Source: Tubulanus polymorphus (Eukaryota > Nemertea > Palaeonemertea > Tubulaniformes > Tubulanidae). Taken from it: a stretch of 64,000 nucleotides of DNA. Both the position numbers and the translations under genes were made by a program. Where the stretch lies: positions 20,788,650 through 20,852,649 of the forward strand of contig NC_134026.1 of NCBI RefSeq assembly GCF_964204645.1, written 5' to 3'. Each line of letters starts with the position of its first letter. Position 1 is the stretch's first letter. The notes below the pieces were generated by a model. The model was not told where the DNA came from and did not search any database. It saw only the letters and a program-made list of their open reading frames with translations. This document shows, one piece after another, positions 46,061 to 57,885 of this stretch.

Positions 46061-46974
46061 ACTGAGAGCACTGCGAGAACAACCACTTCCAGGGATGTCT
46101 GAACCCAATACGTGCCATTGAGCGAAAGTATGCTATGACGATTCGTGCCGCCAGCTATAAGTAAAAAACTCCTCTTTACTGATTCAATTTCTCGCCTCTC
46201 TCAAAAATGAAAAAATATGATTCCTCTGACCGATGGTAATAATATGATTTCCCGCGTATAGGAAAATACCGCGTCACTAAATGATCGCGAGTCTCATATG
46301 GCGCGGCATCGCGCACAGATTTACGGCACGGGCATTTTGATTATAACTCAATTTTGCCGGTGAAAAGTGAAGTAAATTCGCCCGTTCCCGGATCGTTCGC
46401 GAAATCTTCCAACAGCCGCTTCGACGACCGAGATTAGATAGTATTGGAGGTGAAACCGTCGGTAATCAGACGCAATCTCGGGTTTCGCGCCGGCACAGGA
46501 AACCAGATGATCTTTCGCCTTTTTGCGTCGTTATTGGTTCAATTATTCTCGCGCGCGCGAATAAAACAAAGGCAAATTCGACGGCGCTACAGCCGCGTAA
46601 TGGATGTTCGTATACACTCGCCACTTTCGCTGAAGTTTCTATTTCCGTTGCGAGAAAAAAAAACGAATATTAAGAAAATTCTCTACATATTATTATTGTA
46701 TGATGTACGGTACAGAAGAATGATGTACGGATTTCGAACGAAGTTGTACATATATAGTATGCAATAAACCCAACTTAATCCGGATTGATATCACCGATGG
46801 AATTAATCCGTTTTATGGCAAATATACGAAAGAGACTAAGACCAGAGACGCCGTCCTGTTTATACCAAGTCCGGGCCCGGGTAACCGATTAAACTGGGTA
46901 GATTAGTGACCGGAAGACTGATGTCAATCTCACAATTCAGAGGTAACAAGTAAAAAACCTATACGGCGTTTATA

Positions 46975-47016
46975 GTCCGGCGGTTTCGGAGTTTATCTTA
47001 ACTCCATCATCAGAAA
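46975..47016 (-). ncRNA. Degenerate hammerhead-like motif
   Basis: The minus strand reads CTGATGA (exact core), T, GGAGTT-AAGATA-AACTCC (stem II), GAAAC, then CGCC. The same extra U after the core occurs as in the 33.25 kb motif, which suggests a shared family. The GUC cleavage triplet is replaced by GCC, so self-cleavage is doubtful. Confidence 0.4.
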
Positions 47017-48559
47017 AACCAAACTGATATAATATCGAATTACAGAAATTTAAAAATACTGTTGTTACCATGGAAGGTTGTATCGGGGACATAAGACAAG
47101 ATACAATCGCTAAGATACACCAGTTAGATAGGCCTACTGAAAATGTATTATGTAAAGCAGATATGGCTGATTTCACTGCCGTTTTAGATGGCGGTGTCTG
47201 GTGAAATCAAACATGTTTGATATGATGTCCCGCTTCTTCCTAACAACGTAACGGAACTTATTTTAATTTTTCGGCTGATATTTCGGTGGTAAACGAACGT
47301 CGAATCGTGGAAACCTGACTGAAAAGTCAGTGATACGATTTTCAAGACCGCCTATAAATGCTTACGTACAAAAGACCGAAGAACCCCTTAAGACCGAAAA
47401 TATCTCGGTTCATTCTCCCGATTTTATCGCCGCCAACCAGAAAGAAGTCGCCGCGAACGCTCGATACCGCCGTATACAAAGGACTGATAATTGCCACTCG
47501 GTATAATATCGATGACCGAATCCCTCTCTTCCTCGATCGACCGTGGCTCGAGTCATAAAAAAAAAACGATCGTCCGCTGTAATGCAGTTTTAAACGGGGC
47601 TATTATGATTATATCTGTGCGGGCGTATAGATCATCAACCTGCCGAGACTATTAACATCGTCCTTATACCCGCGCGTCAATCCAAGTAACCTTTATATGA
47701 TTGCGCTTTCTGCTCTACGAAATGTACGGCTTCATTAACAACAATGCAATCTGTAGACTGTTGACATTTAATCTATTAGCTTACTTACGAATAAATCTTT
47801 TCCGCTGGTAAACGACTACTGCTGTTTTATATGATGATAACTAAACTATTAAGGACCCTCCTTGATTTTTTTCGAGATGGCATCGATATCTATTCCACGT
47901 CCGGAACGATCATACTCGTGACATTTAATCTAGCATTAATGAGTGCAATTAGTTTTGCAATTCGAAATCGGCGTCTTCACCTCCTTTGGAGTTGCGGGTT
48001 TATTTTCTTGGAAAAACCGCCCAGTTCAGAAGAAAAGAAGAAATTATCATTGTTATTATTATTTTCATTTTTTTTCTAAAAGATTATTATTCTTTATTAT
48101 CATCATTATTATCAAGAATCCTTAAAACCTATTGACCCATGGCAAAAACAAATGGAAAACCACGTGGGCTGTTAAGTATCCTTCATCTGGATGCTATTTT
48201 TGGTTAGTCAAAAGTGTTTGCAATTCTTTGTTGAGAATACTCAAAGCATTTTGGGCGATTTTAACTTGAAGTAAAGGTTTGTCTGAAGCCTTAGTAAATT
48301 CATCAGGGTGGGGGGGGGTCTGGAGTTGGGAAACGAACAGCCTGAATTCATTATCTTTATTGGGTTATTTCCATTGTTCGGGTAAGGAAAGTTTCCTTGG
48401 AATATCATAACAATAGTAATAACGACAATATCTTTTCTTTTATAGTTCAGTACTGTTATAATCACTATACTTTACAATGTATGAATATCAGCGCTTTACT
48501 TGTACTTTTTTACTAGCTTTACCGGTACTTTTATTAACGCACATATATCGGGGATGGAA

Positions 48560-48960
48560 TTTCTTCCGGTTGCGAAACAGGGCGCGAGACTAGTTCGAAC
48601 TGCGCGCAATCGCGTGCGTTCAAATTGTCGACTTACTCGCGGCCATTTGCGAATCGGAGCTATTAAATTGCTGGTAATTGCATTAAAAACATTTGCACGC
48701 CATTCTCGAGGCCAGCACGCGCTCGCTAATTCTAAAACTAGCGTCGTAATTGTGCAAATCTCTCTCGCCCGTTAGAAAACCGTTTCGATTCGCGCTTTGT
48801 TGTCCGCGCGCAATCAAGGATTTCATCGTGTTGCCGATTGTGTATATTTGATGTTTTTTCCCAATTACGTAACTGGATAAGTTAATTACACATATATTAG
48901 CGCTTAATTAGATTTAATTAATATATGATCGATCACATGAAGCCGGTTTATTTCACGTTT
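48560..48960. promoter_or_regulatory. Homeodomain/octamer-rich segment, candidate enhancer
   Basis: TAATTGCATTAAA, CGTAATTGTGCAAATC, TTAATTACACATAT and CGCTTAATTAGATTTAATTA cluster in 400 bases. Octamer-like ATTTGCA words lie next to TAAT cores. This could be regulatory DNA within the proposed neuropeptide intron, but AT-rich sequence yields such words by chance. Confidence 0.25.
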
Positions 48961-49074
48961 TCCACGAAAATATTTTCAAAATTATCATAGTTTCGTCAGG
49001 CGACGATCGCCCCCGAACCAAATAAACTCTCGAATAAACGCCTGCGGGTAAACCCGTAGACAAACTAAGAATAA

Positions 49075-49475
49075 CGCCTGTTCTCAAAGAACTTCCTTGG
49101 CTGCCTGTCCAGGCTAGACGCGGTTAACTATACGAGCAATCGTCTCAAGATCACCTCAAGTTGAGATGATTGCTCCCGACAAAATCTTTAACTCTACGAG
49201 CAATGCTCGTTTTGTCAACAACTGTGCACCGTTGTGTTCGTGGCTGTGGGCCACTCGCCTGAAGTACGGTTGAGGGGCGCTGTCGCTCATCTACCTTCCT
49301 TGCTTTACGTTTTCTCCCGTTTTAAAACTAATAAATATGGCGAGCGTGCATTTTCCACTTTCCACAAACCTTTGGAACAGACTACCAATTTACATCCGTT
49401 GAGCTGATAATGAAGAAACATTTCGCAACTCTCTTAAGACGCATCTGTTTTTGAAGTACTTCTCGCCGATAGCGT
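49075..49475 (+). pseudogene. LINE ORF2 C-terminal relic
   Basis: The frame fragments LKELPWLPVQAR (49087-49123), then LWNRLPIYIR near 49371-49400, then FRNSLKTHLFLKYF near 49422-49465 match, in order, the conserved region after the reverse transcriptase domain of CR1/L2/Jockey-type LINEs (LHWLPVRQRI, LWNSLP..IR, FK..LKTHLF). Frames shift between them and the middle is deleted, so it is dead. Confidence 0.6.
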
Positions 49476-50844
49476 GTTGAGCGTGGGGTACTGCGGAAAA
49501 GCGCTTAACAAGAACTCGTTGTTATTTTCATTATGAAACTTTAGATAGAATGTTTGAAAGCGAAGTGCCCACTGTTTGTTTAGATATTATAATATCGTCG
49601 TGAAATTCTCACATCCTGATCGGTCTGATATTTCAACGAGTTTCTGAAGCCATCGCCCCGAATGGCGACGATTGTGACGCAGACTTCGATTCTCTGCGTT
49701 TTGAACTAAGCTTTCTAAATTTGGAATGTAGACCAGTTTCCGACTATAAGCAAGTTGATTATATTATTCGGCGCTCGCCTGCGATGCAAATTGCGATTAG
49801 GTTCTAGCAGCGAATTTTATTGCGAAGATACCAAACAACGAAGGACAACAACAGCAACGAGACCGCGCCGTCGTGTTCCGTAATGAAGTTTTCTCACGAT
49901 TCAGTTTACGCTTGATTACTCCTCATTTTCTAATCGTGAAATTCTTCATTACGTCGCGAGTTATGATATTACATGGTTCAAACATCACCGCCGCTTATTC
50001 CGACAAGGCGACGAGCGCGCGTCAGGTCGACGAGCTCGGAACTCGGGACCCGCCGCCGTTGTGTCACGTATAATTACAATTTCCGTCCGACGGTAAACGT
50101 ATGAGACGACACGATCCGATTCTCGCTCTTAGTTTGGCTAATTGACGACGTGATTATATTTCGCCGGACGCTCGTTCGTTCTTCGATTTCGATGCGAAAT
50201 TATTCAGATTTCGCCGCGCGATCGGCTGCCAATCGAGTCACGAGAGACGGCTTGAAGTTTGCGCTTTCTTCAGGAAACTTTTCCGCACTTCTTTCCGTGT
50301 AGAGATATTTTCGCTTTAAGAAAAAAACACTTCCTCGCGTGAAAGAAGGCGACGTATTTTTCTCGCTAATGAAAAGGAAAACATTGTTTCTTTATTCAAT
50401 TTCAATTGATGTAATGTTATCTGGCACGTGAAGGCAAAAGTCATCTAAAATCCAGGGGCGAGTTTTATTGGCTGGTGTTAACTTTTACCACCTCCCTGCT
50501 TTAACCCATGGGTTAACTCAACCCGCGGGTTAAAGATAATACCAGTCTATGAAACTCACGCCGGGCTGATTTTGCTGCATGCAGCGGAGTCGGGTGATAT
50601 ATAGCATTTGGTTTTAGTTTAACATTTGATTAACGTCCAGCTCATCGGTGTGAACCCTGTTCAATTTAAAGCACGATCTTTTGCGCTAGAGCATTTTCCC
50701 GCTATGCACCACGCTTAGTTTCACCGCAGTTCAAGGACTCGCCTAAATACAGGCTTTCAGACAACACTTAGAGGCGCCCATCTGAACTTTTTTAAACAGG
50801 ATACCTGATGTATAAGATTTCCTGGACGGATAGGTTGCCGCGGA

Positions 50845-50922
50845 TAGGATGAGGGGCGCAGTGGCCTGTCGCTGGTCTCGTCAATCCAGGGTTTATGGGT
50901 TCGAACCCTGGAGGCGCTAATA
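50845..50922 (+). mobile_element. tRNA-derived SINE head
   Basis: GGGGCGCAGTGGCCTGTCGC resembles an A box region (GGCGCAGTGG). GGGTTCGAACCC is a perfect B box, inside an 8-bp hairpin CCAGGGTT/AACCCTGG. The short GCGC ends could pair as an acceptor remnant. The fold is not a proper cloverleaf, so this is a SINE promoter or tRNA relic rather than a working tRNA. Confidence 0.5.
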
Positions 50923-52380
50923 ATGCCATGCGTAATGCTCGGTGGGTGTTGATGGTATTTTTAAAAATTACGGGAGCGAATCTGCCGGTGAAAAGCAACG
51001 CATAATCGGATCGGCGTAATACATATAGACCTGTCCGCCCAAGAAATCGGCGTCGGCGTCCACACTATTCTCCCGGTTACTTTTTTATTGCGTAAACAGC
51101 CGATCCATACCAATTTTGTCTCGTGTAAACACCATCTCTACACACCAGCGACGACTGGTGATATGTTTTACACGTATCATTATGAAGCGCGTGGAAACTT
51201 TTTTTTATCGCCGACTGCTCCTTCCGTATCAAACATTCAATTATCAGCCGAGTAAATCAACACAAAATACTAGCCGTATTGGCATTTCTGGCGAATACTC
51301 GATGATATCTTTTGTCGACTCGCGTCGGCTATCATCTTCCTACACGCGGCCGATATTGCTAGGCAATACGCGGTATACATCACTCGTAATAGATAGCCCG
51401 TTTTCATCCCCCAAAAATTCTTCTCCTGGCGTGACGATAAGTGATGCTTTCGCTGTTAGATGAAGTTCTATATTCGATACAGTTATGAATAGGCAGCCGG
51501 GAAATGCCACCCGCCTTCAAGCTTTTTATTTTTTACGCGGTGTTAAGATTGCGGTGTTTTATATTCTAACAACGCAAAAACCAAGCGTCACGATGACAGA
51601 TTTTGAGTGATAATATTCTGCTACGTAGTTTGCGTTACTGCTTTCAGTTTTTTTTTCTTTGCCAACCAGACACACTCATTATTTGCTAACGGACAGAGGG
51701 GCGTTGCAGCTCGGAATGTGATATATGTGTCGTCTGCTGGCATCGGCAACGTAATAGTGATGTAAACAAATTTCATCGGACGTTTGGCTTGATTGCTCCA
51801 GGTGTGCACTGTCTATCCTTTTCCAATACCGGTTGTAGTGTCTAATTCTTCCGATTCCGCTTCCAATTATTCTACGTATGTTATTTATTTTCTTCAGTTC
51901 CTCTTTTTCTTAATGCTTTTTGCCTGTTCGCCTTTTCTCTCACATTCCATCAGCGGCTTGGCTTACATTGTCACAGGGTCTATAACCTGGCGGCCTGGAA
52001 GAACCACCGCGTCGACCATTCATTCATAGTTGTATAGCGTGAAGTCTTGGCGATCACTTTTTGCAGTGAAAACTGATGTTTGTAATCTATTTGTTAATTC
52101 ATTTTCGAATAAAGATTCTAAGCGAGGTTTTAGAACACACGTCTGCGCTATAAGAAATAATGGTTGGGGCCCACATGCCTTGTTATTGTCTTGTTGAACA
52201 TCGAGATCACCAATTTTGCTGATGTATACGTCACACAAAATTCAGCGTTTTAGGACGTTCGATGCCGCACGAACGAACGTCCTCGTCTAGAGTTTATCCC
52301 GTTCGATCGTGCAATGCTCCCTGGAAGTTGCTGATAACTCAACTTCGAGCAACTTACGGGAATATGATATGAGAGATCCT

Positions 52381-52447
52381 TCGTACGTACGTACGTACGT
52401 ACGTACATACATACATACATACATACATACATACATACATACATACA

Positions 52448-52512
<65 letters not shown>
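52381..52512. repeat. (CGTA)n(CATA)n(TA)n compound microsatellite
   Basis: About 25 bases of GTAC repeats, ~70 of CATA, then ~36 of TA, with sharp transitions. The reading frames across it (Tyr/Val/Cys/Met or Thr/Tyr/Ile/His repeats) are artefacts. Confidence 0.95.
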
Positions 52513-52517
<5 letters not shown>

Positions 52518-53128
52518 TTTCACCTTGCTTTATAGTCGACATTTGAAATGAAATCGGAGTGAAGGTGGCAGCTCCCGTTGTTCTTAATTGTATTTCTTCG
52601 ATTTTTCAAACGTTCCCAGCGCTCGTGTTCTAATAGGGGATATCGAATGTCTGTTTCAATGACCCGAAAATAATTCAAGATGATACCCCTGCGAATGCAA
52701 TATTTCCATCGTCGCAATATTTGATAATCTTTCCAACGCAATATTTCGCAATGTTGAACTCCAAACATGATTATGTAGTGCGTAAACTTTGTCGGATTAA
52801 AAGATTACGGCTTACCGATCGAAAACGATTACGGTCCTGCGTCTTGCGGTTTGGTCCATGCCACGTGTTAAAGACCCCTCGCCGTTCATTAACCCCAAAT
52901 GATATCATTGAACGGCCAGTAGTGATTCGGTTTATAGATGCTTTCATGCAAAGATCTGATCACTTTAGTGGGCGATTTGATGATGTCATACAGGGGATTC
53001 AAGAGCTGAAATCTTTTAATAGAAAGTTATGAAATCTTGAATACAATTTCCCTCTAAAAGCAGCGATGATTAAAAGGAAATGTAAACGCAAATTGCCGTT
53101 CTGGTATTTCGACCAGATTTGGCGCGAG

Positions 53129-53560
53129 CTAAGCGTCGAGAACGCACTGTTTTTTTACGGCTGTTAATACTGGCGTGGTGAAGCTGTTATTTTTTAGATA
53201 GTCAAAGAATACGCACGCGCGCAGTACAATATACACCGCACCATCTTCATCGTCATCGCTTCGATTCTGAGGAGCTTCAAACGATGAAGGATTGTCCGTA
53301 CACCACTTGAACGTTACATCTGTCGCGTTGCATTGCGAATGTACGTCGATCGGATGGCGAGAGTGGCGTACTCGAGCCGCCAATGAGCCGCGCACGAGCT
53401 CGAGTATAATGATATTCCGTGTACGGCGGCCCCGAGTGAATTTTTTTTTTCGTTTTGCGAATTCAAACAGCGAAACTAGTTCTCTATGAATAGTCAGGAA
53501 ACGAAGGCTATAGCTACATTCGATTTCACTTTTGGCCAAGAGAGCTCTCTGGTCGGTCAC
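53129..53560 (-). other. 143-codon open frame of unknown status
   Basis: A minus-strand frame contains a cysteine/acidic middle (DVHSQCNATDVTFKWCTDNP then EAPQNRSDDDEDG). No signal peptide, known domain or clear splice sites frame it. Base composition is CpG-rich like its surroundings. I list it because it is among the longest frames here, but I do not claim a gene. Confidence 0.12.
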
Positions 53561-54230
53561 ACGAGGGTTCTGCTCAAAGTAAGTTCATTGTACGAGATGA
53601 ATTATTTCATTCCTTCTAAACGTATATTCTGTTGTTCATCGGTGCAGTTGTCAAAGATGGTGCCGTTACAGTTTTAAGTTCAAATGTTGAAAAAGCGAGG
53701 ATGGAAAGCGCAGGTACAGCGCACAGCCGTAGCTGATGCTTCTCGAGTTAGTAGCAGATTAGAATATTCACCTGGCGCGTGTGAAGCCGATGAACGATGG
53801 CTTTTTGTCGACAGTTCGAACACTTTTTGAATGAAGAAAATGAAAACGACTGATCCACTCGCTCGACGACGTTTCGCAAATCCCGTAATCATAACCGACG
53901 CATTATACGATGTGTAGGAAATCGTCGACGCTATCTCACCGGCGAGCTTTTCCAATCAAGAGGCGACGCATTGCAGAGAAAAAATCGTTTCCGTATCTAA
54001 TCGACGCGTGACGAATGATTTCGAAGCAATCGCGACGTTCGTGACGTGTAGCGAAAATTCGGTGTAACCGCCCGGCCTCGCGTGTCGTGGCTGACGGAAA
54101 TTTGCGTTAACCTACGGAAATCCTCGCCTAATCGGACAAGTTTCGACGACGATTATTCGTGTCGCTTCGAGATATCGGACACAAAATTAGCCGGAAACGG
54201 CCCCTTGACTCTCGTCACATTGTCCTAAGC

Positions 54231-54550
54231 CGCGATGATGCGGAGACGATTTGGCCCGGGCCAAATTGGCACGGACCAGGCCCGAGTCAAATTTGGCCCA
54301 CGTTCTCATCAGAGAGCGCGTTCACACATATACCACTCACTCGATACTAAACAATGCTTAAACAAAGCGAGTCACTTCCGGAACCAGCAATTCACACGCA
54401 ATAATTTGACCCGTGCTAAAAATTATTTAGCTCGGGCCTGGTCCGACGTTTTTGGTCGGGCCAAACTGGCACGGGCCCATTTGGCACCCGCGTGTGAACT
54501 GCTGTTCCGAGCCTAATTTTGGCACGGGTCAAAAATGCTCGTGTGATAGG
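54231..54550. mobile_element. CGATCACA-type MITE, GGCC-rich copy
   Basis: ATTTGGCCCGGGCCAAATTGG and inverted forms fill both ends. GAGAGCGCGTTCACACATAT, ACTCGATACTAAACAATGCT and AACAAAGCGAGT in the centre match the 20.2 and 24.9 kb copies. The ends CGATGATGCGGAGACG and TGCTCGTGTGATAGG are eroded. Confidence 0.6.
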
Positions 54551-54964
54551 CATAGACATTGTGGGGAACCACATCCCCAGCTAACCTCCCCCTCCTCCTC
54601 CACCAGAGTGCGTGACGAACACTCGGTTTTACTTTGTAAAAATTATATCATTTTATGCACTTTCATTTTCCCCAAGCCAAATGCCGTACGGCCTCCATTT
54701 ATAAAAGATATGAGATTGACATCTCTACTCGGTGTTTGGTGTAGTTTTCAAACATTGAAACTGAACGCGAAGAGTTCGTTACTCGCGAATTAGCGGATCG
54801 CCATTTGCCACGAGTGGAATCCTCGAATGCGACGGTAGCGTTGAATTCTTTTTGTTCTCTCGAGGGATTTCCACCCGATAGATGTCAAATTCGTCAAATT
54901 TCTCTGGTTCTCTGCACCGAGTAGGTGTGGTTACTTCCGGAACCGAACTGGATAGTCATATATA

Positions 54965-55188
54965 CAGAGCTGCCAACTGTTTCTGATTTTCAGTATTTGC
55001 GACTTGTACCTTGCAACTAGAAATACTGGTTTGATTTGCTATGTGTGGAAATATGGAAGATGTTACTGATGGTCTTACTGTTGAAAACCGATTAACTGAA
55101 CATTTCCTTTCATAATTCAATGAAATTTTACAGAAAAAAAAAATTAATTTTTTTTACTGATAGCACTTTTCAGATGTTGGCAGCCCTG
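54965..55188. mobile_element. hAT-like MITE, second copy
   Basis: CAGAGCTGCCAACTGTT..CTGATTTTCAGTATTTGC at the left and GATGTTGGCAGCCCTG at the right pair as inverted ends, identical in layout to 7043-7188 but longer. No obvious target duplication. Confidence 0.75.
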
Positions 55189-56069
55189 ACAACAGTGAGT
55201 ACAGCAATAGTGGGGGCGGGGTACTTGGCTTTTAAGTGTAAGGGTACCTCAACATAGTACCGATTCCCATCAGTTGTTATTAATTAGATTTAATGTCACT
55301 CCACGATGCCAACACACGCTAACACACGAGATTCTTTTTGTCACAATCTGGAGATTAGCTCAAGTCGTTTCTCGTAATAATCTAACATGAAACGAAGACA
55401 AAAAATCGAGATCCGGATGAACTATTTGGTTGATGTTCGATTGACTAGCACGTTATCCTGACAAAGGCAACCACATCAAAGAACGACAATAAACTATGGT
55501 GAAATTCGATAGCTGTTTAGAATTCTAAAATCGCGAAAGCTAGATTTTAAGTTATTAAGCAAAATACATTTCTCTTAAATCCTTAAATCTTTCGACAGAC
55601 AAATCTTCGGGCGTTTTTTTTTCTTTCTTTTCGTTCGAGCGCTTAATCTCGTCGTATTCATGAAAGTACGTTGCAAATCAAAAAAAGGAATCCGCAATTT
55701 CTGCCCTTTGATCGCTGAAAATACCTGGGTTTTTCAAACCCTCTGGGAAATAATGTAAAGCGAGTAAATTTTATCAGCAGACCGACGTGGAATTGTGGGA
55801 TACCAGTTCCTGTATAGCAGCCGGACACTCAGTTTTCATATGATATCGCATTTCAATGTCGCCAACAGTTGGTTTTTCCTTCAAGGTCGTATACATGAAG
55901 AAAGTCTTTTGCGTCTACAGATACCTTGTGTTGGGTCAGCATCATCCCACACCATTCTTATATACAGGCGCGCGGATTCAGACGGTAGCACCATGTTGGC
56001 AATTGCGCTCCTTTTTTCACCCCCGACGTAAAAAAAGGGGTTCACTTAGTCGTGCCCATCAATCCAGAA

Positions 56070-56300
56070 AATAACAAGATAGGGCACTTTTAGTCGTCTC
56101 TTTCAATCCAGGCAGTATGAAAAAAGGCACATTTTCACAGACGATGCAGATAATCTTAAACGTGAAGCACATTCAGTCGTCCGTCAATTCCAAAAAAACA
56201 AAAACGAGCACTTTTAGTCGGTTCTATCATTCCCAAAAGTATAAGGGCATATTTTTACAAGACGAGGCAGATAATCTTCAACGCCATTCTTCAGGATTTC
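56070..56300 (+). repeat. Diverged ~125-base direct repeat
   Basis: GGGCACTTTTAGTCG, TCCAGGCAGTATGAAAAAAGG and GACGATGCAGATAATCTTAA at 56080-56165 recur as GAGCACTTTTAGTCGG, TCCCAAAAGTATAAGGGC and GACGAGGCAGATAATCTTCA at 56206-56280. A 95-codon frame spans both; it is repeat-derived. Confidence 0.6.
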
Positions 56301-57154
56301 ACCATTATTGTCTGGAAACTACATTTCAATGCAGTAAATTTTCTAGAAGGCACTTTGCATCAAGACTTCATTTATGGCTTGGAAATTGCACCAAAAAGCA
56401 GTAAATTCTCAAAATTCCCAGATCAACCTCGTTTGTTGCGGGTTATGCCATTTTCTATGAGTCGTGCTACCCTCAACAGTGGTCCCTGGATCCGTCCCCG
56501 TTATATGTATTTCCAAATCTCTGTGTAACACATTTATAGGCAGCCAACAAAAATAAACCCTCATCAGCCGCTCGACGATTCAAGCAGGATTAAAAGATTT
56601 TATAAAACAAACCGGCTCCGAAATTTCCAATTCGATTTCGAAAAAAAAAATTCTGTAAATTCGTCCGCCGATCCAATTACATGTATATCTGTACGATATC
56701 TGATTTCAAAAATCCTGTTTCGTTTTCGTCAGCTTTAATGGGTTTAGCATCGAATCAAATCGATCATTTAATCATTAAATCAATCAATCAAATACATAAG
56801 AGGGATAATCAGCCCTATTCCAGGATCAAGCACATTGAGCATCGCCCCCACGTCCCATTCTTCATATAGATCCTGATTGCAACTGGGAATGAAGTACCTC
56901 GCCGTCCATCTCAGTAATCGTGGATTTCAACGAGGCATTAGGTTTTGATCCGCGCCGTTCAATTTCTAATATACAATTCAATTGAAATCGAATCGACTCG
57001 GCAACGAATCAATTCAATTTTCGTTAAAAACTTTTAACATTGACTGCTTGAACCGTCACGAAAGATCCACGATCTTTCGGTGGCAAGGATACTATATGAC
57101 TATCTGAACTCGAAAAGTCGACAATTCGACTTTTTAAGCTATTGAAAAATATAT

Positions 57155-57330
57155 TGAGTAACTTCGGTAAAGTCTGATCTCTTGGGACCGTTAAAGTGTG
57201 TCCGGGTTGAGCAATATCCGAGTTGGATGTTACGTATTTCTTAAATAATGTCTAGAAAAAATGTTTCAACAAACATCCGAGTTGAACGGTTATCAGAGTT
57301 GATCGGATCCGACTCTGGTGGAGTCTATTG
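57155..57330. mobile_element. MITE, second copy of the 2829 family
   Basis: It shares GGGACCGTTAAAGTGTGTCC, ATCCGAGTTGGATGTTA.GTA, GAGTTGAACGGTTATCAGAG and TTGATCGGATCCGACTCTGG with 2829-2983, with eroded ends. Confidence 0.6.
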
Positions 57331-57424
57331 ACTATGGCCGTAATGCTCTTCCCTGCTATCTACACTACAATGTAAGAAATGTTCACTCGATTCCATTCTA
57401 ATGATTTCTTTTGTTATGTTGTTA

Positions 57425-57515
57425 TCGTTTGCCATATAATTAATGCTCGGCATTAAAATTAATTGTTTTCTAATTACCTCATTAATGACTGAGCAAGGTT
57501 TCATTATTAACAGCC
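57425..57515. promoter_or_regulatory. Dense homeodomain-site cluster
   Basis: CATATAATTAATGC, GGCATTAAAATTAATTG, TTCTAATTACCTCATTAATG and a TGACTGAGCA AP-1-like word lie within 90 bases. About 3.4 kb from the proposed minus-strand promoter, it is a candidate enhancer. Based on motif density only. Confidence 0.25.
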
Positions 57516-57699
57516 TCCGGTGTGGCGAAGTGTTATCATTATTACATTCACGTCATCGACTCAAACTCGGATAATTTTTCTCAAAGTTTTCCATTCTAAA
57601 TATTTGTCTCTCGTTGTGTTCAATAGACAATTAATGATCATAATGAACTTTACTTGTCAAAGAAATATTTTATTTTTATGGCAAGACATCGTGATACAT

Positions 57700-57885
57700 T
57701 ACGGAGCCTCGGAGGTGACACGGTGAAAAATGAATATGTTTTAGACGTTAAGACGAAAAAATCTTTTCCTTCGAAAGAAAAAGTCTTTTCGTGGGAACGA
57801 AAAGTTTTTCGTGGCCACGACATAGTCTTTTTGGTGGAACGAAAAAAATATTCATTCTCCACCATGTCGCCTCCGGGGCTCCGTA
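57700..57885. mobile_element. MITE with TACGGAGCC ends
   Basis: TACGGAGCCTCGGAGGTGAC at the left matches TACGGAGCCCCGGAGGCGAC, the inverse of the right end. The arms continue through GGTG and AATGAATAT. CAT flanks both sides. The ~110-base interior is A-rich with inverted CGAAAAG words. Frames across it are artefacts of the symmetry. Confidence 0.85.

Noticed and set aside
50845-50922. Functional tRNA gene
   Set aside because: A perfect B box is present, but the arms do not fold as a cloverleaf and the acceptor stem is not supported.
52287-52551. Frames with Tyr-Ile or Met-Tyr-Val-Cys repeats
   Set aside because: Direct translation of the compound microsatellite in different registers.
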